Shown: piece by piece, positions 1 to 11,140 of the stretch
Layout of the letters: each line of letters opens with the position of its first letter
Numbering within the stretch: the first letter of the stretch is position 1
Origin: Cryptomeria japonica
Lineage: Eukaryota; Streptophyta; Pinopsida; Cupressales; Cupressaceae
Direction: 5' to 3'
Length of the DNA: 64,000 nucleotides
Assembly: GCF_030272615.1 (NCBI RefSeq)
Contig: NC_081406.1
Span: forward strand, 242,177,718 to 242,241,717
Translations under genes and position numbers: made by a program
Notes under the pieces: model-generated
Seen by the model: the letters and a program-made list of their open reading frames with translations, nothing else
What the model was told of the DNA's origin: nothing
Databases searched by the model: none

Positions 1-56
1 ATTGGGATTTCTTTAATGCTTTTGGAACTTGGATATGATAACAGAGTTATTCTCCA

Positions 57-269
57 GAGGACAACCGGTTTGATCTTAGGCAGTTCCTCTATAATACTCG
101 TTGGCCTTGGCAGTTTCGAAAAATAGACGAACTTGTAAAGCAAGATCAGGTTATCAATGGTCCTTATACCACATGTGATGGTCCAACAGAAGTAGAAATT
201 GCAAGTGCCCATGGCTCTGGTATGGGTGTGCCGGCGGCAAATTCAGCAAACCCATATGCTGGGAGTTAG
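57..269 (+). CDS. Putative terminal exon of an unidentified plant gene
   Basis: An open stretch of about 70 codons ends in TAG at 267-269. Its amino-acid content looks like real protein: it is rich in Trp, Phe, Arg and Asp, with the segments [17 protein letters not shown] and [10 protein letters not shown], and a Gly/Ala/Ser-rich tail ending in PYAGS. In the same frame TGA and TAA occur at 36-41, just before a pyrimidine stretch and CAG (ttattctccag, to position 56), which could be a 3' splice acceptor. The simplest reading is the last coding exon of a plus-strand gene whose body lies left of the window. A pseudogene with two early stops is the alternative. I do not recognise the family and give no function. 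The sequence after the stop looks like an ordinary AT-rich 3' flank. Confidence 0.4.
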   Translation, partial: EDNRFDLRQFLYNTRWPWQFRKIDELVKQDQVINGPYTTCDGPTEVEIASAHGSGMGVPAANSANPYAGS

Positions 270-744
270 TGTTGTAATTGACCTCAAAGATCTCTCTTGG
301 CTTCTTCGTCACTAGCTTATGCTTTGTATCGTATAAATATTCAGCTATTCAGCGTCAAATATCATTGGATAGCCTAGTGGATTAGAGGGCCTTTGGGTCC
401 AAGCTATATGTCACAGGAAATTTGCTCTGTTTCATTGAAGGTTTCATTATGGTATGGCCAGTAGTGGACCGATATTTTATCTAATTATATTCTTTATTCA
501 AGATATTTTAGTTCGTTTTTGGGCTTTAAACAATCATATCTTAAATACAATTTCCATTCATACATTGATCCATGTATAGTAGAAATAATTTATTTCTTTA
601 TAATACATTATTTTATTTTTCTTTTAATTATAAATGTATTTAAATTTATAGTAGAAATAACTTATTTGTTTATAATATATTATATTTTTCCCACTTCATT
701 TATGGCTAGATGTAAACCGGTTGGTCGAGCAAGGTAAGAACCAT
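270..744. other. Unassigned AT-rich flank
   Basis: No convincing reading frame and no repeat boundary were recognised here. The first 200 bases could be the 3' untranslated region of the putative exon ending at 269. From about 500 on the sequence is A/T-rich with short direct repeats (a phrase like atagtagaaataattta occurs near 578 and again near 648). A 72-codon frame at 519-737 is dominated by Ile, Phe and Tyr from AT-rich DNA and is not coding. Confidence 0.4.
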
Positions 745-2260
745 GGGCAAAGGTAAGAGCAACTACTTAAATTTATTTGAACTTATCAATCACAATTGTA
801 TCATTTACTTAATTTCAACAATAATGCACATAAGAAGAACATAATAACGTAATATTTACAAGGAAACCTAATTACTTATATAGTTATCTTACCAATTTTT
901 TATAGATAATCTACAAAGGTACCAATCTCTCATTCAATTTGTGAGAACTTTTCCGATAGAGGCACCAACGCCTCATTTAATTTGTAAACACTTGTCCATT
1001 AGAGACACCAACCCCTCATTCAAATTTCCACCTTATCATTGTTACATCTTTAATGGATGATGGATAACCTTCTTCTCCAAAACTTTTGTTATAAATCTTT
1101 TCTACAAACTGCATAAATCTACTATAATCTCTTACACAAATCTATTATAATCTCTTTTTAAAAATCTGCTATAAACTCATATTCTTCTCATCTAATTTGA
1201 AATAAATCTCATACATTGCTCTCTAGATCTGTGTATGCTTAGTTTATCTGCTTCCTACACTAACTACACACCCTTTCCACTTTCATTTCCGATCTCCCTA
1301 TCTCTTATCTCTTTTAAGACATGCTTCTCTCAAAAAGTCGTGCCTCTCAAACCAGTCACATCTCTTCAATTTGTTTCTTTTCAAAAGTTACACGTACTTC
1401 ATCTCAAACAAATCGCACCTTTTCAATATTATCAAGATACATTTCTTTTCCTTACCAAAACGTACTTTATTATATCTGACTTTTATATTACTCAGCATAT
1501 TAATTAAATCTTTTGATGAATCGCTCAGCATCCTTAATATAAATCTCATTGCTTAAACAAACTGCTTGAAGTTGCTTCTGACTTTTCTTTTTGAACACTG
1601 ATCGCATCTTAAAAAAAACATCTCTTAATTGCGCTTTTTGCATTGTCTTTACTTTGGTCAGCATATAATAAAATATCTCTTTAAAAGATCGCACCAGTTG
1701 ACAATATTTAACTTATTAAACTGCTCCTTAATTTCTTAATACAGTCATTTATTTCATATCACCTTTTGTCGTAAGGTTATAATGAGGCGGCCATTATAAA
1801 AACCGGCCAAAGCTATATTTTTCCTGTTGGATCGCTGCTATATGATGAGTCTTAATTGAGTTTCTCTAGTCTTTTCACATTGCTTTTAAGACATTAATAT
1901 ATTGCTTCTTCATCTTACCTTTTTTTTAATCGCTGCATTATGAAGTTAAGGAATTAGACATGTTAAGTGTATTGATTTTAGACAAATCGCTGCTTACTGT
2001 CTTAAATATGCAAATTATTGTCACCATTAATCATTGCTCTTTTACATAGTTGTTCTACATAATCACTGAAATTGAGTTAACTTGGTCTTTCCTTGATATC
2101 GGGATGAAACACCACTATCTAGATACAATAATCTTTGTGATTAACTGAATTTAGTCTGCAAATATTTTTCATATTTGCATATCATCATAGTTTTACAATA
2201 TTATTCTTCTATTTGTAATTGATAAGTATTTTTATTTTATCTTAGTCTCCTTCATTCTAT
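745..2260 (-). repeat. Element B left (3') LTR
   Basis: Similar over most of its length to 4957-5806 plus 11141 to about 11,800. Shared landmarks are the cttatcaatcacaa block near 785, the short phrase cctcattcaatt (near 960), the ctataatctctt run (1130-1190), and the attataatgag..gccattataa block at about 1780, matched near 11260. The outer (left) end is badly decayed. The right end is set by the adjacent polypurine-like tract at 2261. Confidence 0.65.
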
Positions 2261-2284
2261 ATCTCTCCCTTATTGCCATCAATG
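2261..2284 (-). promoter_or_regulatory. Element B polypurine tract candidate
   Basis: The plus-strand text atctctcccttattgcc followed by atcaatgg parallels the tracts next to the 3' LTRs of C (18312) and D (49275), which read atctccccctttg followed by a gcattgatggca-like phrase. It is the expected site for plus-strand priming, just inside the 3' LTR of a minus-strand element. Confidence 0.45.
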
Positions 2285-3189
2285 GTAAAAGGATGTTTAT
2301 AATAACTTCTATCCACAAGTAGATCATGAGAGAAATCAAATTATATACTCACATCAATTGCAACAAGAATATACTTCTCCCCCTGACTTTAATACTCCTC
2401 TTTCTCTATTTTGTGATCCTTTGTATTATGATTTGCTTGGGTGACATGCTTCTTCTATGGCTATTAGAATTTAGGAATATGCTTCTCCTTTTTGCTCTCA
2501 AATTCGGGCTTTTTGACACTTAAAACTCTCTTGATCTTTGATGCAATTTGCTTCTTATCATGCGTAGATTTACATTGAAGATTTATGTCACAATTCTTCC
2601 TTTTGACATCATTGCTATCATTCTCTCTTTGTTGTAACTCTCATTTGACATGAATTGTGAAGAGATGCTCATCATACTTCCATCTATGTATTCTATGGTA
2701 TCATTACATTAATAAAAGTACCTTAAATGTGAAGTTGAACATTAACATCCAACTTTCCTCTATCAATTTTTTTATAAAAGAACTCATTGTCTAAAGTCTT
2801 CCAGGCTCTTTAATATCTTTGACATTGATTTTCCTTCTCTTCATTATATGGTAATCTTTCAAAATGTAATTGTTACTACCATATCATAATTACAAGCTCT
2901 TCCATTGCTACCACAATAGGGTTCTTGTTTTGTCTTCGTTTTTGTGTTGTATTTTCTATATAGTTGAAATATGGTGCAATGACAAGCTCCCCTTGAATTC
3001 TTGCTTCTCAATTTTGTGCATTCAAAACCATATATTCATACTTTTTATTTTTTCATTACCTTGCTTATGTTGCCTTCTCTATACCTTAGCAGGCTTTCTT
3101 TTTTGTTTGTTCATAGTATCCTTTATTTTATACTCTCTAGTTGGTTTCACAAAAACACTTCTACAATGATGTGCTATATGTCTAAAGTT

Positions 3190-4640
3190 ACTACATTTGT
3201 AGTATACAACATTGCAATTCAATTGAGGAAGATATGAATTTTAACTTCTCATTCCATAATGATTTCTATACAACATTGCTATTCAATTGAGGAAGATATG
3301 AATTTTAACTTCTCCTCATTCCATAATGATTTCTATTTTTGCTCTTTCCTTTCTTATATCTTGTGTTCTACACTCTCTTGCTTTATGACCAAAATTGTTG
3401 CATGTGAAATGATAACCAATGAAGGGGTGATAGAACTTAGTTATATATGCTTGACTTTGTGGGAAGAAATTCTTGAAAGTTTTCTTATCATTTCGATGTG
3501 CTTTTTTTTGCTTTGCTACATTCTCCTTTATCAACATAACTTATTTCCTTTCCTCCATTAATTTTTGCTTGATGATGCTTTGGATTCTTCTTTAGTGACC
3601 ATTTTTTTTTCTATATAACCAAGTCGTGCTTTGATTGATGGTGATCTTTGGCCATTAATGATATCATCTAGAATTTTGGAGGTCTTTTCAAATTTGATGC
3701 TTGTGTTTATCTTGACGGTTGTTTTTCTAATTCCTTCCTTAGAGAAACAATCTCAAATTCTAGTTGTTTACATGTTTCCTCCATTTTTAGTTGAGATTTG
3801 ATTTCTTCGTTAATTTTCTTTGCTTCCTCAATTTGAACTTTTAAATTGATGATTTCCTTTTTGGATTCTTTAAGTGATTTGGTCTTTTTGCATTCTTCTT
3901 GAAATAAGTGCTTGTACTTTAAGTTTGTTTTTTTAAGTCTCTCAATTTTGTCTGTAGCACGATAGAGTTCTTAAGAACTCTTCATCATCATCTTCGTGAT
4001 TAAATTTGATCTTCTCATCTTCATGTGAGTGCTTGTTTTCTTTATCATTGTTTTTTGTTTCAAATGTTATAAAAAACATTTAGTCTTTATAGTTGTTTCA
4101 ATCACTTCATTGGATGAATTGTCATCTCTATAAGCATAGAGATGTCATAGGATTTCTTTTTTTATGGTCTTTATCACACTTGATTATATTTGTTTTCTTT
4201 ACTTGGATAAGAAAAAGAGCTTCCTCCTTATTTGTTTTCGTCTTTATCACACTTAAATCTTTGAACAAAAAGAGCTTCCCTTTGAGTTCTCATCTCATGT
4301 GCTGTAGGGATTTCATGTAGTTCAGCCATGGTTAACTTATCCAAGTCCCTCATTCCTTCTATGATAGATACTTTCACATCAAATCTCTCAAGAAGGGATC
4401 TTGATATCTTTTGAATTATTATTGGTTCCTCCATTTCTTCAGCAAGACCCCATATGGAATTAACTATCTCATCAACTTGAAGTAGATATGTCGCAATGTT
4501 TTCTTCATCCAACATCTTGAGGCTTTCAAATTCCCTTTTATGGGTTTGAAGTTTTGCATTATTAACTTTAATGTCTCCATAGATGTTTCTCAATTTATCC
4601 CATATGCACTTGGCTGATTTGTAATGCATCACCTTCACAA
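3190..4640 (-). pseudogene. Copia-type gag of element B, degraded
   Basis: Read on the minus strand from about 4640, a 136-codon frame (4638-4228) shows the UBN2/gag pattern: an IWDKLRNIYGD motif, a lysine- and leucine-rich helix region, then a segment ending in MAELHEIPTAHEMR. Next comes a coiled-coil stretch at about 3980-3720, with repeated Lys/Glu/Leu heptads such as LKESKKEIINLKVQIEEAKK. At about 3430-3390 is a zinc-knuckle-like motif CNNFGHKAREC, whose upstream spacing is partly decayed. Near 3230-3190 a second knuckle-like segment (YYKCSNFRHIAHHC) has lost its first Cys. Several stops and frameshifts break the frame. A gag with a coiled coil and two knuckles would form the particle and bind the element RNA. 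No protease or polymerase follows. Confidence 0.7.
3207..3337. repeat. 64-bp tandem duplication inside element B
   Basis: The phrase caacattgcaattcaattg at 3207 recurs at 3271 with one change, and similarity continues through the whole unit (gaggaagatatgaatttt, then ccataatgatttctat). The second unit has 3 extra bases (ctc). The duplication covers the part of the gag region that encodes a second zinc-knuckle-like segment on the minus strand. Confidence 0.85.
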
Positions 4641-4956
4641 GTTGTGATTTTGCTAATCAGCATAAAATTGCATTATTTGCTCTTGCATTACATTCATATA
4701 CCTTCATTCTTGTTGCATCTATTGGAGGAGTTGATGGAGTTATATATCCATTTATCACCTATTGCCAAATTTTAAAACCTAGGGTACTTATGTAAGTCTC
4801 CATTCTTAGGCTCCAAAAAACATATTTTGGTCCATCAAACAATGAAGCTTGTTTGAAGGGATTCCATCTTGTACACCTATGTATGCTCCTTTAGATCTTC
4901 CTTGTAGTTGGTTAGACTAATTTGAATGAACCAACTCTAATTTCAATTGAAGAGCA

Positions 4957-5806
4957 CATGGTTATATTGAAGGGGAGGTGGTGAATCAATATAATAACAA
5001 ACTTTTATTAATTTAAACTTTATCAATCACAATAACACCATTTACTTTTTTTCAACAATTATGCACATGAAAACACACTAACACAATATTTATGTGGAAA
5101 CCCTTTCTAGAAAAAACCACGACAAATTACTTGTTTCTATAATGATCTTACAAATTTTGTAGACTTAATCTACTAGAAGCGCCAACCCCTCATTCAATTC
5201 ATAAGAACTTACTAACTAAAGACACCAACCCATCATTCAAATTTCCAACCTAATGTTGCTTCTTCAAGAGATGATGGATAACCTTTTTCTGCACAACTTT
5301 TCCTACAAATCTCTTTTTCAAATTATTATAATCTCTTTAAAAAATCTGCTATAATCTCTTCTGCAAATTTGCTATAATCTCTTTTTCAAAATATACTATA
5401 AACTCATATTCTTCTCATCAAATCTGAAATAATCTTCTCATATATTCCTCTCTCTAGATTTGATGTATATATAAACCATTCACATCTCTTCAATTTGTTA
5501 CTTTTCATAAATGATACCTGTTTCCTTTGAAAAAAGTTTTATCTCAAACAAATCGCACCTTTTTAATATATCAAAATACATTTCTTTTCCTTACCAAAAC
5601 ATACTTTATTATATATGTCTATTATATTACTAAACATATTAATTAAATCTCTTGATTCAACATCCTTCATATAAATCTCACTGCTTAAACAAATTGTTTG
5701 AAGTTGTTTATGACTTCTTTTTTTGAATACTAATCGCATCTTTTTGAGGAATACTTCCATTAAAAAAAATCTCTCTCTTAATCACACTTTTGCAATGTGT
5801 TTACTT
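4957..5806 (-). repeat. Element B right (5') LTR, first part
   Basis: Matches the left LTR from its cttatcaatcacaa block onward. It holds the conserved hairpin motif at 5094-5120 (GTGGAAA, CCC and AAAAAACCAC blocks) discussed in the findings. It is interrupted by element A: 5802-5806 TACTT is the left copy of the A target duplication. Confidence 0.7.
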
Positions 5807-6171
5807 TGTTAAGGAATTTAGATCAGAGATAGAGAATACAACAATCTAGTAATATGTAGTGAGGATAGACTTTAATAAGATCACTGCAATGAATATGCTT
5901 TAACTCCGATGTGTATATACATATATAACTCTAACTACTAATCTTCTATGATAATATCGACAGCTTGCTAGTTCGTGAAACTGCCACAGTTATTGGTTTC
6001 AGTTCACAGCAAGTGTTGATGCCTATAAATAAAAGGATGAAGAGTCATGTCCACATAGGGGCATGACTTCTACGTGGCTTATGCCATGTAGAGTCATGAC
6101 ACTACAGTGACATGACCCTTCATTCAATGTCGTTATATATTACCTGCTTCAATCCAAATGAAGCTATAACA
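5807..6171 (-). repeat. Element A left (3') LTR
   Basis: 365 bp, about 95% identical by eye to 10770-11140. It ends ctataaca where the other LTR has ctatatccttaaca, a 6-base loss next to the polypurine tract. A hairpin built on ACGTGGC and its complement lies at about 6062-6100, and the sense-strand tatatatac phrase near 5925 may serve as the TATA box. Confidence 0.93.
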
Positions 6172-6183
6172 CTCCCTCTTAGC
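6172..6183 (-). promoter_or_regulatory. Element A polypurine tract
   Basis: ctccctcttagc on the plus strand (GCTAAGAGGGAG on the element strand) directly abuts the 3' LTR. The same 12 bases follow the 3' LTR of element I at 28201. Confidence 0.9.
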
Positions 6184-6782
6184 AAAAGAAGATTGAATTC
6201 ATAATTAAGTTTTTAAGGAACAACATTCTAGATATACACATTCATTTGACATGATCATTCACGTAGTAACACTTACTAGTGAAATACTTCATATCTCAGA
6301 GAGATATGGACTATCTGATATCCAACACTCTGGGACAACAACTACTTGAAGTCTTAGCGGATTACAACCTTGATTCTAGTGACAATTGTAACATTGTCAT
6401 TATCACATGTGAAATAATTTTAGTATCATGATATCCAACACATTCCAGGACAACAAATTAATGTAGTCAATCATAATGTGATTGTTATCATAATTTCTAA
6501 CATATTTCGGAACAATCATTTAATGATAACAATTCAATAACTCATCATAGCAAATTTAGTATCAAGATTTTTGGCACATTCTAGGATAGCAACTTAATGT
6601 AGTCAATCTTGATAACAGATCAGGCTATTGTGAAAGTCGTCACCTTACAATAGAGATCTTACACTTACATCACATGAAAGATCGCCGCCTTCCATGACAT
6701 AACACATACATGCAATATTGCATTCAAGATATTCATGAATATATCAATTACATATGATTAAGATTAATATCAAAAATTTCCA

Positions 6783-7609
6783 TTATAATTTAGTCATACT
6801 AAGTTTACCTCTAAAGTACTCCACTTTCAACTTTGCAAGAGGTTTGGTGAATATGTCGGCACTTTGCTCTTCAGTGCTGATGTAGGTCAATTTGATGACA
6901 TCTCTGTCTACCATATCTCTTATACAATGGTATGGGATTTCTATATGCTTGGATCGATTATGAAAAACTAGATTTACAGAAAGTTTGATGCAACTTTGAT
7001 TATCACAGTGAATCACATTGGGGTTTAGGGGCTTTCCAAATAGTCCAACTAGCAATTTCCTTAACCATACCGCCTCACGTGCTCCCATGGAGGCAGCCAT
7101 ATATTCGGCTTCAGTGGAACTTTGAGCAATTGCTGATTGTTTTCTGCTAAACCGGGATATTATAGCTGATACAAGACTAAAGCAACACCCCGTTGTACTT
7201 TTACGATCAATGGAACTTCCTGCCCAATCGGAATCAGAATACCCTTGGAGTTGTATCTCAACATTTTTATACTTCAGGCCAAGTCCAATAGTGCCACGCA
7301 AGTATATTAGAATATGCTTAGCAACCATTAGGTGAATCTTCTTAGGTTCACACATGAAATGACTTAACACATTGGTAGCGTAACAAATATCAGGGCGAGT
7401 GTTTACCAGGAAAATAAGAGATCCAATAATGTGTCTATAGTATGTAGGATTTGTAGGTTCTGAATCTACTGCATCACTTTTGAGCTTATGAAAATTTGTT
7501 TCCATTGGAATGGATAGAGGCTTACAATCTATCATACCAAATCTGATTAGGATATCAATGGTGTATTTTCCTTGATTTTGGAAAATATAATTCTCTTTTT
7601 GCCATACTT
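6783..7609 (-). pseudogene. Element A RNase H region
   Basis: A 250-codon frame (7535-6783) covers the end of the RT and the copia RNase H. Visible landmarks in order are the CKPLSIPME segment, Y-R-H-I-I-G-S-L-I-F (normally YR..VGSLMYL), RPDICYA, the YSDSDWAG motif with a catalytic Asp, RKSTTGC, then STEAEYMA, IHCDNQSCIKLS and the end FTKPLAKLKVEYFR. The catalytic Asp/Glu pattern (SDSDWA, TEAEY, CDNQS) is intact, although the element as a whole is broken: a stop and a frameshift separate it from the RT at about 7540-7610. Confidence 0.93.
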
Positions 7610-8560
7610 CTACCCAGGACCTAGATCCTTCATATCGAATTCAACCACAAGATCTTGTTTGCATTTTGCAATGAGGTGATCTTCTCCTGTTATCAACAAG
7701 TCATCAACATAGAGAACAAGTATTAAGATGTCACCATCCGATATTTTGAAGTATATGTTAGAGTCTGCTTCATTTTTGGAATATCCTAGTTTGGAGAGAG
7801 GCCTATCTATCCTTGCGTACCATACCCTGGGAGCTTGCTTAAGGCCGTAGAGAGCTTTTTTTAGTCTACATGCATAGAGATTTCTATCATGTGTAGCAAA
7901 GCCTTCAGGTTGTTCTATATATACTTCTTCCCCAATAACACCATTGAAAAATGCGGTCTTCACGTCCATTTGGTGTATCTTCCACCCTTTGGAAGCTGCA
8001 ATGGCAATGATGGTTCTTACAGAAGTATATCAGGCAACTGGAGCAAATGTCTCTTCATAATCAATTCCATCCTTTTGAGAGAACCCCCTGGCAACGAATA
8101 TGGCTTTGTGTTTTTCATTACTACCATCTGGTGCATATTTGATTTTGAATAACCACTTTGATGAGACAACTGATTTGTCTTTTGGTCTAGGTACAATGTC
8201 CCAGACATCATTTTTTAAGATAGATTGGTATTCCTCAATCATTGCATCTTTCCAAGCTTGACATGTTAAAGCCTCTTCAACATTTGATGGTTTAGATTTT
8301 GTAAGTTCGGTCATGAGGGCAACATAGAATGATTGACTTCTTGTTTTCTTATTCTCTTTGAAGATTTCATCGGGTTCCACATTATTTTATTCAATCATAT
8401 TTCTTGCCCATAGTGGTCTTTTCTTCTTGTTAGGATTTTCAGCATTCTCGAAATTAGGTGATTGAAGTTCATGATTTTCTATGCTATTCTCCCTCTGATT
8501 TTCAATTGTAGGATTTTCATCCGATTCTACGGTTAGATCATCTTCTGCACTTAGAGATAG
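7610..8560 (-). pseudogene. Element A reverse transcriptase
   Basis: Two frames (8380-8030 and 7969-7610) give most of a copia RT. Seen in order are the linker ending EEALTCQAWKDAMIEEY, then [23 protein letters not shown], a stop codon, then [38 protein letters not shown] and the catalytic YVDDLL box. The Asp of MDVKTAF and both Asp of YVDD are kept. A stop after FAPVA and one after KDLGPG break the chain. The closest relative in this window is the RT of element I. Confidence 0.93.
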
Positions 8561-8563
8561 TTT

Positions 8564-9900
8564 CTAAGCAACATCTTCTTCAAATTTGACATCTCTACTC
8601 ATTTCAATGGATCTTTGTCCTGGAATATAGACTATGTATCCTTTAGTGGTTTCACTGTAGCCAACAAATATGCCTTTCTTCCCAGAGGGTTCTAGTTTGC
8701 TTCTCTTTTCTTTAGGAACGTGAATATACACATGGTAACCAAAGATTCTTAGATGGCTTAAATCTGGTTTATTTCCTGTAAAGGCTTCTTCAAGTGTTAT
8801 ATTCTCTAGGATTGAATGAGGGCATCTATTTTGAATGTACACAGCTGTATTTGAGGCTTCAGCCCAAAATGAGATATGTAGATTTTGATCATGCATCATG
8901 GCTTTAGCAGCTTCGATGATGGTTCTATTTTTTCTTTCCGCAACTCCATTTTGTTGAGGATTATAAGGTACAGTACACTCCCTCTTAATCCGAACATAAA
9001 TGTAGAATTCTTAAAAATTTTCAGAGATATATTCACGCCCATTATTTGATCTTAGAGTCTTTATTTTCTTCCCAGTTTGATTTTCCACTAGGGCCTTAAA
9101 TTCTTTAAATTTCAATAACACTTCATTTGATTATTTGAGTTTTATGAAATAGATCCAAGTTTTCCTAGAGTAATCATCAACAAATATCATGTAATTCAAG
9201 AATCCCCTTAGTGATGGTAATGACATTGGACCACACAAATCAATGTGGACAAGTTCTATTACAACTTTTGATTTGTGTTCAGTTGAGGGAAATGACCCTT
9301 TTGAGTTCTTCCCTAGAGCACATCCTTTACAAGTTTCAAAATGATCAGATTTTAGATTGGGTAATCCTATGGTAATTTTTCCTATAGAAGGTAGGGCACT
9401 AAATGGAAGATGTCCTAATCTTCTATGCCAAATTTCATTAGAGTTTGATACTTCATGATTTAGTGCTTCTTTTTGAGTATAACATAATTTGTATAAACTA
9501 CCATCTCTAGATCCTATAGGAATAGCATTCTTTATGTTAGAGTATTTAGGCCAGAGTAGAACTTTATCTTCATGGAAGGTGACACGATATCCTTGATCAA
9601 CTAGTCTTGAAATAGAGACCAAATTCCTTTTGATACCTGGTACAAAGAGAACATATTTCAATTGTAATGTAACTCTTGTTCTTAATTGAATTGAGCAGGT
9701 CCCAAATCCTTTCACTGGATAGGTAGAATTGTCTCCTATTGTAACTTCTTCAATTGAGTGGCCTTCAAAGGTTTCGAATTGATCTCTAAAACCGGTTGTG
9801 TCGAGATGTTCCACTATTGATTATCCACATATGTTTGTTTGAGTTTAGTTCGCTTGATAAGGCTAAGAAAAATAGAGGATTCTCTACTTCCTTGACTTCA
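8564..9900 (-). pseudogene. Element A protease, gag-pre-integrase and integrase
   Basis: Near 9820 the protease site reads IINSGTSRH, so the catalytic Asp of the usual DSGAS motif is Asn here, and a frameshift follows. The frame 9814-9131 holds the rest of the protease, the gag-pre-integrase motif WHRRLGHL with CKGCALGK (zinc-binding His/Cys), and the first integrase Asp in HIDLCGPM and FVDDYSRKTW. The second Asp region and NPQQNG lie at 9130-8900 but carry stops. The frame 8899-8564 has the integrase C-terminal part: FWAEASNTAVYIQNRCP and KGIFVGYSE. It is inactive, as several essential residues and the frame are lost. Confidence 0.9.
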
Positions 9901-9901
9901 G

Positions 9902-10671
9902 CTATGGTTGCTTGAGCTTTCTTTCTTTCTGGGCAAAACCTGTGAGTGTGTCCAAATTTATCACACTTGTAACATTGAATCTTGGAGAAGTCTTTGCTTT
10001 TGTGATTATTTCCTCTCTTTTGTTTGAACTTCCTTTTCTTCCCTTTGTTGTTTGTGTTAGCATGTAGTGCTTGAATTTCTCCCCCTTTGTTTGGACCCTC
10101 CTCTTGTGATTAGTCGAGATTCTTCTGGAGTACAATCATTCTTGAGTTGATCGAATTTTGGTAGTGTTAGACGAGCACTAATGCCTTGAATAAAGGATTC
10201 CCAACTGGATGGTAATCCCTTAAGTGCTATTAGAGATAGCTCCATATCATCTATATTATTCCCAATAGTTTACAATTGGTCTTTTAATTCTGAAATCTTC
10301 ATGAAATAGGATGTGATTGTTTCTCCTTTGTTCATGTAGATATGCATTAATTGTTGTTTTAAAGTGAGCAATCTGCTTGCTTTATTTATTTCATATGAGT
10401 TTTGAATGGTCTTGAACATATCATAAGCTGAAGTTAGTTTTGAGATGGTTGGAAGAATGTGATCTTTAACAACATCAATTATGATTTTCTTAGGCTTGTT
10501 GTTGTGTCTTTTCCAGGTTGTTTTCTCTTGCTCGTCTTTGGGCATCTTAGTATCTTCTTCTATGTATGCATCTAGTTCGAGTTCTTGAAGAATTGCTATT
10601 ATTCGAATTCTCCATGAGACGAAGTTGGATGCGCCTTCGAATCTATCCTCCACTCTAACACTGTTCACCAT
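9902..10671 (-). pseudogene. Element A gag
   Basis: The frame 10671-10270 begins MVNSVRVEDRFEGASNFVSW, a DUF4219-like gag start, and runs through a UBN2-type helical region (LLTLKQQLMHIYMNKGETI). A stop near 10270 and frame changes separate it from 10245-10057, which ends with a PEESRLITRG phrase also seen in element I. A zinc knuckle CYKCDKFGH follows in another frame near 9980. It would be the nucleocapsid part of the element particle. Confidence 0.9.
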
Positions 10672-10756
10672 GACTGATTTTCCTTTGATTCTAAGTGCAA
10701 GTCTGGATTTTTTTTAGAAAAGAGGTGTCACTATTTCATTACTTCTCTACCAACGT

Positions 10757-10769
10757 GGCTTTGATACCA
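10757..10769 (-). promoter_or_regulatory. Element A primer binding site
   Basis: ggctttgatacca is the complement of TGGTATCAAAGCC. It matches the 3' end of initiator tRNA-Met except for one base (usual form TGGTATCAGAGC). It lies immediately inside the 5' LTR, whose first base is 10770. Confidence 0.92.
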
Positions 10770-11140
10770 TGTTAAGGAATTTAGATCAGAGATAGAGAAT
10801 ACAATAGTCTAGTAATATGTAGTGAGGATAGACTTTAATAAGATCACTGCAATGAATATGTTTTAACTTCGATGTGTATATATATATATATATAACTCTA
10901 ACTACTAATCTTCTATGATAATATCGACAACTTGTTGGTTTGTGAAACTGCCACAGTTATTGGTTTCGATTCACAGCAAGTGTCGATGCCTATAAATAAA
11001 AGGATGAAGAGTCATGTCCACATAGGGGCATGACTTCTACGTGGCTTATGCCACGTAGAGTCATGACACTACGACGACATGACCCTTCATTCAATGTCGT
11101 TATTACTTGCTTCAATCCGAATGAAGCTATATCCTTAACA
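10770..11140 (-). repeat. Element A right (5') LTR
   Basis: 371 bp, bounded by TGTTAAGGA and TCCTTAACA, which are perfect short inverted ends. Followed by TACTT, the right copy of the target duplication. The hairpin TCTACGTGGC-TTAT-GCCACGTAGA lies at about 11034-11059. Confidence 0.95.

Larger units (their letters stand above)
5807..11140 (-). mobile_element. Ty1/copia element A, complete but inactive
   Basis: Both LTRs, the primer site, the polypurine tract and the target duplication can be read directly. The LTRs are 5807-6171 and 10770-11140, starting TGTTAAGGA; the right copy ends TCCTTAACA. TACTT lies at 5802-5806 and 11141-11145. The primer site ggctttgatacca (10757-10769) and the tract ctccctcttagc (6172-6183) both put the element on the minus strand. 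The domain order gag, zinc knuckle, protease, gag-pre-integrase, integrase, RT, RNase H is that of Ty1/copia. Many stops and frameshifts make it dead. The host sequence on both sides is the right LTR of B, so A is younger than B. Its proteins are close to those of element I. Confidence 0.95.

Noticed and set aside
519-737. 72-codon frame at the left edge
   Set aside because: Ile/Phe/Tyr-rich, follows AT-rich composition and overlaps the start of the B LTR zone.
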